From the NCBI GenBank assembly GCA_023407175.1, contig JAEYMU010000031.1:62001-126000 (forward strand): a stretch of 64,000 nucleotides of DNA, read 5' to 3'. Below, in pieces: positions 34,895 to 44,341 of the stretch. Position 1 is the first letter of the stretch, and every line of letters begins with the position of its first letter. A model generated the notes under the pieces. The model saw nothing but the letters and a program-made list of their open reading frames with translations. It made no database searches and was not told the DNA's origin. The translations under genes and the position numbers were made by a program. The stretch comes from Bacillota bacterium (GTDB lineage Bacteria; Bacillota_A; Clostridia; Lachnospirales; Lachnospiraceae).

Positions 34895-37053
34895 GACTTC
34901 TTTCCTTTTTTCGCATAGAAATAAGTAGAATTTTCAGGTCCAAGGTTACATGGCTTTTCATAATTTTAACTGCTGCCACTCCCTTATTTGGATTTACAAT
35001 TTTTAAGCTGAATGATATTGAAACCGCTTCCAGCCAAATGATTATTAATCCTGTCTTGAGCGGAACAATTGGCTCATCTGTCCTGTTTGCATTATTTACA
35101 CTGTTTGAGCTTGATAAGGTCAATAAATATAAAACCTCAATGCTTACGGATGCAGTAGCATCGGCGATGGTGCTTCATACCGCACGGATGGGTGCTATTT
35201 TCGCAGCCTCTATTGTGACAGGTTTTTTGACTGTTTTGGCGTATCTTCCTCTTACCATGATAAGCATGCCGTCTTTTTTTAATCCCGCATTATTCCTATC
35301 CTCTTATCTGATTTTCATGATACCCGGAATGTGGATCGGCAGTCTTTTTGCGGCAATTTTCTATCAGCTTTCCCGCAGAACAGACATAAGCTTTGTATTG
35401 GTGGCAGCTTGCGTGCTTTTAAGCTTTTCCGGCTTTTTGGCCGATGACTTTATATTACGCTGGATCAACCCGAACCTTCCTGTTTTTTCAGATGGCTTCG
35501 GAAACATCAAGCCACTGCGAATGGGGCTTTATAATCGCCTGTTCTGGCTCATGCTTTTGGGCGGAGCTTGGTTTTTATCTTTGATTTTTACCAGAAAATA
35601 TGAAAAGGGTATGTTTGGCTCTGCGCTGTATAATATAAGGAAATTATACCTGCCTGCTATCGGTGTGGTCCTGATCTTATTGAGTGTCCGCCATTACCTG
35701 CACCAGCCCTTTTACAATAACGCCCCGCCGGAGGTCGATTGGAATGCACTATACGATACGGGCGCGATTTTGGACTATAGTTCAATATCGGCCGAAGTAA
35801 AGCCGGATTTCGCTAGGGGAATCATGCATGGCAAAATAACCTATAAGATTAGTTCCCTGAGCAAAGAAGCCGTGAAAAAAAGACTGATTATTAACAGCGG
35901 ATATACGATAAGCCGGATCAGTATTAATGGCGAAGCAATAACCTATAAAGACCTTGGTGATGATAATTTTGTTGCAAAGCACATTGAGTTTGATGTTCCC
36001 TATGGCAATAATATGGAGCTCGCAATTGAATATGGCGGATACCCCAAGCTTTGGGGTGCATATAAAACAAATTTAGGAGGAGCAGAAATAAGCCGGAGTA
36101 ATATTGAATTATGGAACTATTCCCTGATTCCCTCGTTAGGGGCGTATGGCATTCCTGTAAATGTCAGTATCGTTATTCCGGACAGCCTTACTCTTCTTTC
36201 CGTGGAAAATTGTGTTGACGGTGTAATTGACAACGGTGACGGCACCAAGACCTGGAACCTCACCAATGAATACGATTATATGGATATTTATGCATCAGAT
36301 TATTCCTGTAAAGTTGTTCATGCCGACAAAATGACTGTAGAATTCTATTTTCATAAAAACTTTACCGACCTCCTGGAGGAGAATAACATTGATGAGGTTT
36401 TAACCGATGTCTTCAATTATTGCACCCAGCACTTCGGACCTCTGAATTATTTAGAGAATAACACCTTAAGGCTTGTTCAGACCTCCGCGTTTAACTTTGG
36501 AGGAGGTGCAACCCCCGGAATGAGCAACATGGGTGAGACAACATTTTCTATCCAATCCCTTTCTGATCCAAGGAAGGGAGCTGCAGGCAAGGAAATTTTA
36601 GCACACGAAATTATTCATCAGTGGTGGGGCTTGAACCGGATGATCTGGGACTCAGAGGATATGCCTGAATGGACGGCGGAGGGTCTTACCGTTTATTCCA
36701 CCTACCGATTATATAAAGAAAAATATGGCGACGAATACGGTCAGAAGAATTATGTGGCTAAATGGAAAGCGGCCGTTGAAGAAATGAATCGTAACTTTTA
36801 CCACCGCCATCCGGAATATCTAAAAATAATGCCCGAAAATTTTGCAGCCCGAATCAGAGTCAGAGAGCTTGAGGTAGCAAAGTACAGCCTGATGCCTCTA
36901 ATGATTTACAAAGCGGCGGAGCTCGTGGGCGGTGAAGAAGCCATGGATAGGATATTGACAAAATTATCAGGTTCAAATCCGGGCGAGCAGCTTACCTATC
37001 AGGAATTTCTTGACGCCTGCGGATTAACAAGGGAGGTGCTTGTCATTGACTAA
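34882..37053 (+). CDS. ABC-2 permease fused to an M1-type metallopeptidase domain
   Basis: 723 aa. Residues 1-270 contain about six membrane helices (ABC-2 permease). The rest is an extracytoplasmic M1 aminopeptidase-like domain with HEIIHQWW (zinc-binding HExxH), and a downstream EWTAEGLTVYS segment carrying the second-glutamate region. The GGGATPGMSNMG segment resembles the GAMEN exopeptidase motif but is altered, so substrate choice may differ. Such fusions occur in Firmicutes with a separate ATPase and permease, as here. It may cleave peptides and couple them to transport. Confidence 0.85.
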   Translation: MCSMRLLSFFRIEISRIFRSKVTWLFIILTAATPLFGFTIFKLNDIETASSQMIINPVLSGTIGSSVLFALFTLFELDKVNKYKTSMLTDAVASAMVLHTARMGAIFAASIVTGFLTVLAYLPLTMISMPSFFNPALFLSSYLIFMIPGMWIGSLFAAIFYQLSRRTDISFVLVAACVLLSFSGFLADDFILRWINPNLPVFSDGFGNIKPLRMGLYNRLFWLMLLGGAWFLSLIFTRKYEKGMFGSALYNIRKLYLPAIGVVLILLSVRHYLHQPFYNNAPPEVDWNALYDTGAILDYSSISAEVKPDFARGIMHGKITYKISSLSKEAVKKRLIINSGYTISRISINGEAITYKDLGDDNFVAKHIEFDVPYGNNMELAIEYGGYPKLWGAYKTNLGGAEISRSNIELWNYSLIPSLGAYGIPVNVSIVIPDSLTLLSVENCVDGVIDNGDGTKTWNLTNEYDYMDIYASDYSCKVVHADKMTVEFYFHKNFTDLLEENNIDEVLTDVFNYCTQHFGPLNYLENNTLRLVQTSAFNFGGGATPGMSNMGETTFSIQSLSDPRKGAAGKEILAHEIIHQWWGLNRMIWDSEDMPEWTAEGLTVYSTYRLYKEKYGDEYGQKNYVAKWKAAVEEMNRNFYHRHPEYLKIMPENFAARIRVRELEVAKYSLMPLMIYKAAELVGGEEAMDRILTKLSGSNPGEQLTYQEFLDACGLTREVLVID

Positions 37054-37768
37054 AATTTTGAAATATGAATTAAAAAGACTGATACTTAATAAATTCTTTT
37101 TTGCGTTACTTGCTGTTACTGTCCTGTACAGCTATCAGATCCTTAGCGGTGATATTATCGTTGGAATAGCTTATACAGCCCCGTATTCCGGCTGGAGCTA
37201 TGGGATGTACCTTGCGGATGTACTGCCTTTACTGCTGATAACCCTGCTCTTTTTCATAACCTTTCTATATTCAAATCAGGAGAAGCGCGTCAAGCAGCTA
37301 ACCTTAGCCACGCCTGTAAGCCCCTTGAAATATGCTGTTGTGAAATGCTCCGCTATGGCAATCGGATATTTTGTAATTTCGTTATCTGTAATCGCTTTAA
37401 GTATGATATTTTACGGAGTAATATTTGAATTTTATGGATTTACCGCCTTTCTTGTGCCAATGCTGATAACGTTGATTCCGAGTATGCTTTTTATTTTTGG
37501 AGTCGGCTTACTGGCCGGAAGCGTACAATCCAATCTCTTATATGTGTTAATGCTCTTTGTACTCCTGATTGGTTATATACCTCTTCCTCCTTTTGCTGAT
37601 TTATACGGCGGCCATCTGTTCAGTACATATCCGCTAAAATTACCTGTCGGACTTGACGGTGAACCCCTTTTTTCGTTGCCGGTATCTTTCCTTCTGGGCA
37701 GAATTTTTTACAGTGTGACCGGAGTAATATTAATGTTCTATGGTATCAAACGTTACACTAATTCTTGA
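37046..37768 (+). CDS. ABC-2 type membrane permease
   Basis: About 240 aa with six membrane helices. I prefer the TTG at 37046 (MTKILKYELKR), nine bases after GGGAGG; a TTG at 37040 is possible. It overlaps the end of the permease-peptidase gene. It is probably the second membrane subunit of the ATPase at 34031. A bidirectional terminator follows. Confidence 0.8.
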   Translation: MTKILKYELKRLILNKFFFALLAVTVLYSYQILSGDIIVGIAYTAPYSGWSYGMYLADVLPLLLITLLFFITFLYSNQEKRVKQLTLATPVSPLKYAVVKCSAMAIGYFVISLSVIALSMIFYGVIFEFYGFTAFLVPMLITLIPSMLFIFGVGLLAGSVQSNLLYVLMLFVLLIGYIPLPPFADLYGGHLFSTYPLKLPVGLDGEPLFSLPVSFLLGRIFYSVTGVILMFYGIKRYTNS

Positions 37769-37775
37769 TACAAAA

Positions 37776-37820
37776 CACAAGGCTTATGCTATATTTTCAC
37801 AGCATAGGCCTTGTGCTTTT
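37776..37820. terminator. Bidirectional terminator
   Basis: CACAAGGC(T)TATGCT pairs with AGCATA(G)GCCTTGTG, flanked by AAAA on the left and TTTT on the right. It separates the ABC operon (plus strand) from the converging anti-sigma gene (minus strand). Confidence 0.85.
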
Positions 37821-37847
37821 ATCGTTGTATGAAATTCGGTTAAATTC

Positions 37848-38993
37848 TTAATTCGTGCTGCTTTGTCCAAGCTCCAATGTAAATTCATCGCACATTTTGC
37901 TCTCACTCTTTATATAGGTCTCAAAATCCCATACGGCCTCATAAAGAGTCAGAGTCATACTGCTTGCTCCTTCTGCCAGATAATCATCATATTCATTATA
38001 TTCGTCGGCAGGCCCGTCATAGAGATAGAAGGTCATTTTAGACTGGTCATTAATGTCATAGATAGGATAATAGAGATACTGGTTGCCAAGGTTATCGACC
38101 GCCTTAAAATAAACGACCGGAGCTGCTTCCGCTCCCTCCGGACCGGTTATCAGGTCTGCATAAACCTTTAAACCGGTGTTGGTAAATGCATATCCGGTTA
38201 TATGAAAGCCTGTTCCATTCAGGGAAACCGCGTCTACGGACAGGTCACTCTTCTCCACTTCGCCCGTATATTTACCGGCAACCAGATCGTATTCCGCCGT
38301 GACAGGACCTGGATACAGATTATCCCCTACCTGAATATTCTTAAAATCCAGTTTAATATTCATATCCTTATTATAATCTTTATCATTCAGGTAGATTACC
38401 AGCTCCTGCTTCAGCTCATGTGCCGAGATTGAGACATCATTCACCTCATAGTAATAGAATGCTTCTGTTTCTATGTTGTAGCTGTTGATAATATCGTTGA
38501 TATCCCTGCCGTCAATATAAATATCACAGCCGCTGAAGGCATCTGTATAATAGACACTTCTAACCTTATAGCCCTGATTCTCCCCCATCGTTTTAAATAC
38601 CGAAATATCACCGTCAAAAATCAATTGATACTCTACCCTTATCTCCCCGTCTTCTCTCTCCGCTTTGATCAAATCCATTTTAACCCCGTCCGACTCGACC
38701 ACCGTATTAATCTGCTCTGAATAATCCTTTGCAGAATTTCCACGGAATATCTCAATGATACTGGCGACCGTCTCCTTCGCCACGGCATTGATGCTATCAT
38801 TGAACAGGCCTATTGCCACCAGAATAATAGCTGCGGCAGCAATAAGGGCTCTACCGGTATTTTTAAGACCCCTGCTTCTTCCGGTTTTTAAGCTTTTCAA
38901 CACCATGCTCTTTTCTTTTCCGGTCAGCTCGGTCTTAGCCAAATCCTCCAAATTCACATTAACATCATTCAGTAATGCATAGATATCCTTCAT
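37848..38993 (-). CDS. DUF4179-type anti-sigma/membrane protein
   Basis: 381 aa from the ATG at 38993 (MKDIYALLND); an in-frame start at 39002 is possible. A cytoplasmic N-terminus of about 50 residues, one membrane helix (about 50-68, GRALIAAAAIILVAIGL) and a large beta-rich extracytoplasmic part fit the DUF4179 group found beside ECF sigma factors. It overlaps or abuts the sigma gene, so it is presumably its membrane regulator that releases sigma on an envelope signal. Confidence 0.75.
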   Translation of the reverse strand: MKDIYALLNDVNVNLEDLAKTELTGKEKSMVLKSLKTGRSRGLKNTGRALIAAAAIILVAIGLFNDSINAVAKETVASIIEIFRGNSAKDYSEQINTVVESDGVKMDLIKAEREDGEIRVEYQLIFDGDISVFKTMGENQGYKVRSVYYTDAFSGCDIYIDGRDINDIINSYNIETEAFYYYEVNDVSISAHELKQELVIYLNDKDYNKDMNIKLDFKNIQVGDNLYPGPVTAEYDLVAGKYTGEVEKSDLSVDAVSLNGTGFHITGYAFTNTGLKVYADLITGPEGAEAAPVVYFKAVDNLGNQYLYYPIYDINDQSKMTFYLYDGPADEYNEYDDYLAEGASSMTLTLYEAVWDFETYIKSESKMCDEFTLELGQSSTN

Positions 38994-39541
38994 ATATCGC
39001 ACCTGCTTTCCATTTCACGCTTGATTTTTTTCTTGCCTCGGGACAAGCGGTTGTATATAACATCCCGTTTCAAGCCCATCTCCGCACTGATCTCTTCCCC
39101 GTTTTTTTCTTCCATAAAATATTTGATAAACAGCCTCTGGTCCTCCTGATTCAGGCATTTGATTAACGCCAGGAATTCCTGCTGTGCTTCACTCTCTACG
39201 GGCATTTCAGCTGTCTTTATAGGTATCTCCTGCTCCAGATCTGCAAGATATTCCCAGGTGAGCTCTTTGCTGTGTGCCCTGATATAGCTGATTGCTTTGT
39301 ATTTTGTAACTGCTGCGACCCAGTTTTTAAAGCCGCCCTTCATTTCATCATAGCTGTCAGCATGCTGCCAGACTGCCAGAAAAACATCATTCATACATTC
39401 TTCCCGGCTATTCGGGAACTGATAAAGCATTTTGGAAATAATGGATTTCACAATCCACCCATGATGATCAATAAAGTATCTTAAGGCCTTCTCCTGGTGC
39501 TGCTTTATTAATTCCACATAGTTATCCTCTGTCACTTTCAA
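38990..39541 (-). CDS. ECF-family RNA polymerase sigma factor
   Basis: 183 aa starting at TTG with an AGGAGGGG site. Region 2 contains EECMNDVFLAVWQHADSYD and NWVAAVTKYKAISYIR; region 4 has LFIKYFMEEKNGEEISAEMGLKRDVIYNRLSRGKKKIKRE. It directs polymerase to envelope- or antibiotic-stress promoters and is probably held by the downstream membrane protein. Confidence 0.9.
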   Translation of the reverse strand: MKVTEDNYVELIKQHQEKALRYFIDHHGWIVKSIISKMLYQFPNSREECMNDVFLAVWQHADSYDEMKGGFKNWVAAVTKYKAISYIRAHSKELTWEYLADLEQEIPIKTAEMPVESEAQQEFLALIKCLNQEDQRLFIKYFMEEKNGEEISAEMGLKRDVIYNRLSRGKKKIKREMESRCDI

Positions 39542-39799
39542 AATAACCCCTCCTAAAATTTAAGCGCTTACCTAATAATTCGCATTAAATTCTTAAAATC
39601 TATCCAATGATATAAATATTTTATAATAAAAATAAATATTTTTCTCGGATAAATTTTACCAAAAGACAAAATAAAGAGCTTCGCAAGCGAAAATCTCGCG
39701 CCGAGCGCGGTCGGCAAGGCCGACATAATACCATACACGCGAGTGCGCATCCTGCACGGAGTGCTTTTGCTTTATAGGATGCACCTTCCTCTATAAAGC
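39542..39799. other. Intergenic stretch with clustered small palindromes
   Basis: No gene. Between 39670 and 39800 several short hairpins occur in a row: GCTTCGCAAGCGAA, CGCGCCGAGCGCG, GTCGGCAAGGCCGAC, and TTTTGCTTTATAG with CTATAAAGCAAAA. The cluster looks like a degraded repeat element, but I see no terminal repeats or target duplication. Confidence 0.4.
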
Positions 39800-39828
39800 A
39801 AAAAGCCCTTGCATAGCAAGGGCTTTTT
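39800..39828. terminator. Terminator after the GH3 operon
   Basis: AAAAAGCCCTTGC-ATA-GCAAGGGCTTTTT, a perfect 13-bp hairpin that works in both directions, 40 bases downstream of the glycosidase stop. Confidence 0.9.
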
Positions 39829-39868
39829 GAATCGACTATTTTATTGAACAGTCAAGCTTACCATCAAT

Positions 39869-42271
39869 CTAATCTGCTTCTGCTTTCGCATAGAAGCCTC
39901 TTTGCTGCTGATCGATTACCTTCGTATCCAGTATTTTAACTCTGCCCTTCAGGCGGATATCCTGACTGGAAGCTCCGATTAACAGCGTTACATACCCTTC
40001 CTCGACAACCCATTCCATGGCTTCATTTAAGAAAGCTATCTGGGAGGTCTTCATCTTAAAGGCTACGGTCTTAGTTTCTTTCCTTTTAAGATTTATACGC
40101 TTAAAGCCGGCCAATTCAAGCTCCGGGCGTACCATGGAAGCTACTTCATCGCTGTAATACAGCTGGACTACTTCATCGCCGTCATAGTCTCCGGTATTTG
40201 TCACATCAACGCTTATTTTAATCGTACCGTCTGCGGACACTTCGGTAGCGGCAAGCCTTAAATTGGTGTACTCAAACCTGGTATAAGACAGGCCATGTCC
40301 GAAATAGTAAAGGGGGAAAGCTGTGTCGTTGATGTAGCCATTCGGATTCCGGATCATGCCGGTATGTCCGGCTCCTACATATCCGCTTCCTCTCGGAAGG
40401 CTGTAATAAACCGGAAGCTGTCCGACATTTCTGGGTGCTGTGACCGGCAGGCGTCCGGCCGGGCTATATTCCCCGAACAACACCTTGCATAACGCCTGAC
40501 CACCCATTTCTCCGCCCTGCCATACCTCAAGAATTGCGTCAAAGCTACTTGCCACATATTCATTTGAAAGAGCTCTTCCGTCAAAATGAAGGACTACTGT
40601 CTTCTTATTCAGAGCTCTTATCTTCCTCGCAAATTCCTCCTGTCTTCCGGGAAGATCAATGCTTGTGGAATCAACTCCTTCGCCCACAGTGGAGGTAACA
40701 CCCCAGCCGTTTTTCCCGCCCAGGGTCAGGAGCACGACATCAGCCTGGGCGGCACACCGTAGCGCTTCCTCCATACCGCCGATATCGGTACCGGCACAGT
40801 TGATGCCTTTGGAATACATTACTTCAGTATCCGGCAGATATTCCTTCAGGGCTTGGTAAAGGCTTCTGGCCTTCTTAAATTCCGACCTGATCCTCTTCTC
40901 AATCCTCGGAGATACCTCTCGTATCTGTCCGACATATTTCTGCTCGATATCATAGATAATCAGGCCCTCTTCCTCAAATACCTGGCCGTCTTCATCCCGT
41001 GACATCGTCATATCGAGGACTGCCGGATAGGAAAAGGTTCCGAAGTAGCTCCGTACGCTGTCGGCATGGGGACCGATCACCGCAAGCTTTTTCATATCCT
41101 TGTTAAGCGGCAGTGTTTTATGATCATTCTTAAGTAAGATGATGCTTTCCTTAGCAATTGTCTCATTCAGCTCATCAATTTCTTTTTTATGAAGGACTGC
41201 ATGCAGTTTATCCAGGTCCGGATATGGATTCTCGAAGAGCCCGAGGTCAAACTTAGCCTTCAGTACCCTCCTTACGGCAGAATCTATGGTTTCCATATCC
41301 AGCTCGCCATTTTCCACAGCTTTCTCCAATTGGTAGGTAAAGCCCTTCGGTCTTGGATATTCAACATCCAGCCCGGCTTTTATAGCACGTATTCCGGCTT
41401 TTTCATAGGTATCTGCAACGCAGAACGGATCAACCATGCGGTCTACCGATATATAATCGGATACGACAAAGCCGGCAAAGCCAAGATTATTTCTCAGTAT
41501 TTCGGTCAATATTTTTCTAGAGCCTACAATGGGTTCTCCATTCATGGAACAGTAGGAATTCATGACGGAGCGCATGCCGCCTTCGGTAATCGCCGCCTGG
41601 AATGGCTTGCAGTGTACCTCGAGAAGCTCCCGTTCGGTAACAAGATTACGGCCCATATTGATTCCGCCTTCGGTAATTCCATGGCCAACAAAATGCTTTG
41701 CGGTAGCTATGATCCCATTTTTCAGATCCTCTGTCTGGAGCCCTGCGACAAAAGCGCTTCCCATTGCCGAGGTCAGCGTAGGGTCTTCCCCGTAGGTTTC
41801 TGTAATCCGGCCCCACCTTGTATCCCTGGCTATATCAAATACCGGTGACAGGGCCTGGCGGAATCCGACGGCCGCCATCTGCTCCCGTATTAACTCCGAC
41901 ATACTTCTGATAACCTCTGTGTCAAAGGTTGAAGCCTGGGCTATCGCGCTGGGGAATACATTTGCTTCTGTAAACTGTGCTCCTGCACAGGCTTCGCAGT
42001 GGATCAGTGCAGGTATTCCAAGAGGCGTCTCCTCCACCAGGAATTTTTGCAGGCGGTACACGTATTCAGCAATCTTATCGGCATTTTCCGCAATGGTAAA
42101 CGCTCCCACGTTTCCTATGCCCTTCGGTATATATTCCTTAAATTCGGGGATATCCGGAGTTATCGTTACCAGACACGTTATTTGGTCAATTTTCTGTTCA
42201 AATGACATCCTTTGCAGCAAATCATTAATTCTTTCTTCTGTAGGTAAGCTTAAGTCTTTGTATTTCAACAT
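39869..42271 (-). CDS. Glycoside hydrolase family 3 (beta-glucosidase/xylosidase type)
   Basis: 800 aa without signal peptide, so cytoplasmic. The TIM-barrel domain contains the nucleophile motif GFAGFVVSDYISVDRM and substrate-binding KHFVGHG. The alpha/beta sandwich follows (KKLAVIGPHADS; DVVLLTLGGKNGW), then an Fn3-like C-terminal domain (VTNTGDYDGDEVVQLYYSD). It is the last gene of an operon with an RbsABC-type importer, so it should hydrolyse the imported oligosaccharide or glycoside. The exact sugar cannot be told from sequence. Confidence 0.92.
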   Translation of the reverse strand: MLKYKDLSLPTEERINDLLQRMSFEQKIDQITCLVTITPDIPEFKEYIPKGIGNVGAFTIAENADKIAEYVYRLQKFLVEETPLGIPALIHCEACAGAQFTEANVFPSAIAQASTFDTEVIRSMSELIREQMAAVGFRQALSPVFDIARDTRWGRITETYGEDPTLTSAMGSAFVAGLQTEDLKNGIIATAKHFVGHGITEGGINMGRNLVTERELLEVHCKPFQAAITEGGMRSVMNSYCSMNGEPIVGSRKILTEILRNNLGFAGFVVSDYISVDRMVDPFCVADTYEKAGIRAIKAGLDVEYPRPKGFTYQLEKAVENGELDMETIDSAVRRVLKAKFDLGLFENPYPDLDKLHAVLHKKEIDELNETIAKESIILLKNDHKTLPLNKDMKKLAVIGPHADSVRSYFGTFSYPAVLDMTMSRDEDGQVFEEEGLIIYDIEQKYVGQIREVSPRIEKRIRSEFKKARSLYQALKEYLPDTEVMYSKGINCAGTDIGGMEEALRCAAQADVVLLTLGGKNGWGVTSTVGEGVDSTSIDLPGRQEEFARKIRALNKKTVVLHFDGRALSNEYVASSFDAILEVWQGGEMGGQALCKVLFGEYSPAGRLPVTAPRNVGQLPVYYSLPRGSGYVGAGHTGMIRNPNGYINDTAFPLYYFGHGLSYTRFEYTNLRLAATEVSADGTIKISVDVTNTGDYDGDEVVQLYYSDEVASMVRPELELAGFKRINLKRKETKTVAFKMKTSQIAFLNEAMEWVVEEGYVTLLIGASSQDIRLKGRVKILDTKVIDQQQRGFYAKAEAD

Positions 42272-42301
42272 ATTAGTTCCTCGCTTTATCGGGATAATGC
42301 T

Positions 42302-43303
42302 TTATTTTAAAAATTCATCAACATTATCTGCTGTTACAGTCTGGAACGGTACGTAAACATCCTGGATGGTAGCCGGATCTACACCGTCTTTAATCTGCTT
42401 AAATATATCTGCGCCTGCTTTTGCCTGTGCCTGAGCATCCTGCAATACGGTCATGGTCATTTCCCCGGCCTTGACTGAGTTCAGGGCGTCGTCACTTCCG
42501 TCGATACCGATAACCACTACACCCTCAAGCCTTCCTGCCGATTTTAATGCTTCAACAACACCGAGTGCGGAATCATCATTTTGGCATACGATTGCATCAA
42601 ATGTGTCATAAGCCTGTAAAACATCTTCGGTTGTGCTCATTCCCAAATCCTTCTGATTGTTTACATTGTATTCGGAAAGGACCTCAATGTCCGGTCTGGT
42701 TGCCAACTGATCCATTAAGCCCTGCTTACGATCGATATACTGCTGGTCATTCGGCTCACCTGTAAAATAGAGAATCCGGGCATTCTCGGGAAGCTTATCA
42801 ACCAGGAATTTCCCCTGCTCTGTGCCGGCATCGTAGTTCTTGGAGCCGACATAGATAAATTTGTCATAATCGTCTGCGCCCGTAATGGTAGTTAAGAATG
42901 AAACATAAGGTAAATCTGCCGCTCTTGCCGCTTCCAGCGCCGGAACCGACCCGTCAAGATCGTTGCTGATTGCAGATACAACATTTGCATCCTGCACGAT
43001 GAAGTCATCAATCTGCCCATTCTGTACGTTGGTATCCCCGCCTGCATCAGTAACCATAATCTGCATGCCGAGGGCTTCGGTTTCCTGCTTCAGATATGCC
43101 CTGAATTTTGCACAATAGTTATAGGTATCACTGTTATTCGCGAAGCCTACTAAAAAATCTGCCGAACCATCTGTACCGCCGGCTGCCGGAGTTGCGGTTG
43201 CCGTATTATCTGATGGGGTATCATCTTTCCCTGTGCTGCAGCCTGTCAGGCCTGCCACGATTATGAGCAGCACCAGCATTATTGCCATACTCTTTTTTTT
43301 CAT
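42302..43303 (-). CDS. Sugar-binding lipoprotein of an RbsB/Xyl-type ABC importer
   Basis: 333 aa. A signal peptide with lipobox GLTGC (C22) and a threonine/alanine-rich linker is followed by a Periplasmic-binding type 1 domain (FLVGFANNSDTYNYCAKFRAY; DFIVQDANVVSAISND; VIGIDGSDDALNSVKAGEMT). It captures the sugar outside the cell and delivers it to the permease encoded upstream. Confidence 0.92.
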   Translation of the reverse strand: MKKKSMAIMLVLLIIVAGLTGCSTGKDDTPSDNTATATPAAGGTDGSADFLVGFANNSDTYNYCAKFRAYLKQETEALGMQIMVTDAGGDTNVQNGQIDDFIVQDANVVSAISNDLDGSVPALEAARAADLPYVSFLTTITGADDYDKFIYVGSKNYDAGTEQGKFLVDKLPENARILYFTGEPNDQQYIDRKQGLMDQLATRPDIEVLSEYNVNNQKDLGMSTTEDVLQAYDTFDAIVCQNDDSALGVVEALKSAGRLEGVVVIGIDGSDDALNSVKAGEMTMTVLQDAQAQAKAGADIFKQIKDGVDPATIQDVYVPFQTVTADNVDEFLK

Positions 43304-43381
43304 AATACTTCCTCCTGTTTATTATTAATTTGTGATTTTATAAATAAGTACGGTAACCGTACCTAAATACCTGAATAACAC

Positions 43382-44341
43382 CTATCTGCTCTTCTTGCTG
43401 TCTTTGGTCTTAATATCAATAATTACTGCTCCTGCGATTAAGACGCCCTTTACGATCAGCTGATACTGTGTAGATACATGCAGCAGGTTCAGTATGTTAT
43501 TGATCAGTCCGACAATGATGGAACCAATCAGGGCTCCGGTCACTGTTCCGATACCTCCCAAAAAGCTTGTCCCGCCGACAATAACAGCCGTAATGGCATC
43601 AAATTCGTATCCTTCACCAACCGAGGGCATACCGGCCATGAGCCTCGACATCAGTACAACACCCGCAAGTCCGACCAACGCACCACTTAAGGTAAAGATG
43701 ATCCTTTTCTTCCGGTTTACGTTGATTCCGGAAGCGGTTGCCGCCTTCTCATTACCGCCGATTGCATAAATTGCGGTCCCCAGTGTTGTGTATTTCATAA
43801 GAATTGCAATAACAATAACCATGGTAAGCATGATAATAACAGGCACCGGTATCCCAAGGATATTCCCCTGCCCCATCCACCGGATTTTTCCAACCCCGCT
43901 GACTGCCTGGCCGTTCGTATAGATCTGGACAATACCTTTTACAATATAGGTCATGGCCAGGGTTGCAATGAACGGCTGGAGCTTATATCTTGTAATCAGA
44001 AATCCATTGATCCAGCCGGCAGCCATTCCGATGGCAATGCCTGTGAGAATGGATAACGGAATATTTCCGGTGGAGGCAAGCACGCCTGCTGAAAACACGG
44101 CGGAGGCGGTACACACCAGTCCTGCCGATAAATCGATCATGCCTGAAACAATCAGCATTGTTTCCCCGCAGGCAATAATTGTTACTACTGAAATCTGCTT
44201 TAGAATATTGATCAAATTCTGTGGCTTCAGAAAGTTCTCGTTAATAAGGGCCGAGGTAACAAAAAGCACCAGCAAAATTATGGTTATGCCATACCTGCGG
44301 TAAATCACAGCAAGGTTTAAATCTTTTATTTTACTTTTCAT
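43382..44341 (-). CDS. RbsC-type sugar ABC permease
   Basis: 319 aa from the ATG at 44341 (MKSKIKDLN), with GGAGG upstream; this start overlaps the end of the ATPase gene by 11 bases. About ten membrane helices, including the family's MLIVSGMIDLSAG and AVIVGGTSFLGGIGTV segments. It forms the homodimeric channel of the CUT2 importer. Confidence 0.92.
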   Translation of the reverse strand: MKSKIKDLNLAVIYRRYGITIILLVLFVTSALINENFLKPQNLINILKQISVVTIIACGETMLIVSGMIDLSAGLVCTASAVFSAGVLASTGNIPLSILTGIAIGMAAGWINGFLITRYKLQPFIATLAMTYIVKGIVQIYTNGQAVSGVGKIRWMGQGNILGIPVPVIIMLTMVIVIAILMKYTTLGTAIYAIGGNEKAATASGINVNRKKRIIFTLSGALVGLAGVVLMSRLMAGMPSVGEGYEFDAITAVIVGGTSFLGGIGTVTGALIGSIIVGLINNILNLLHVSTQYQLIVKGVLIAGAVIIDIKTKDSKKSR

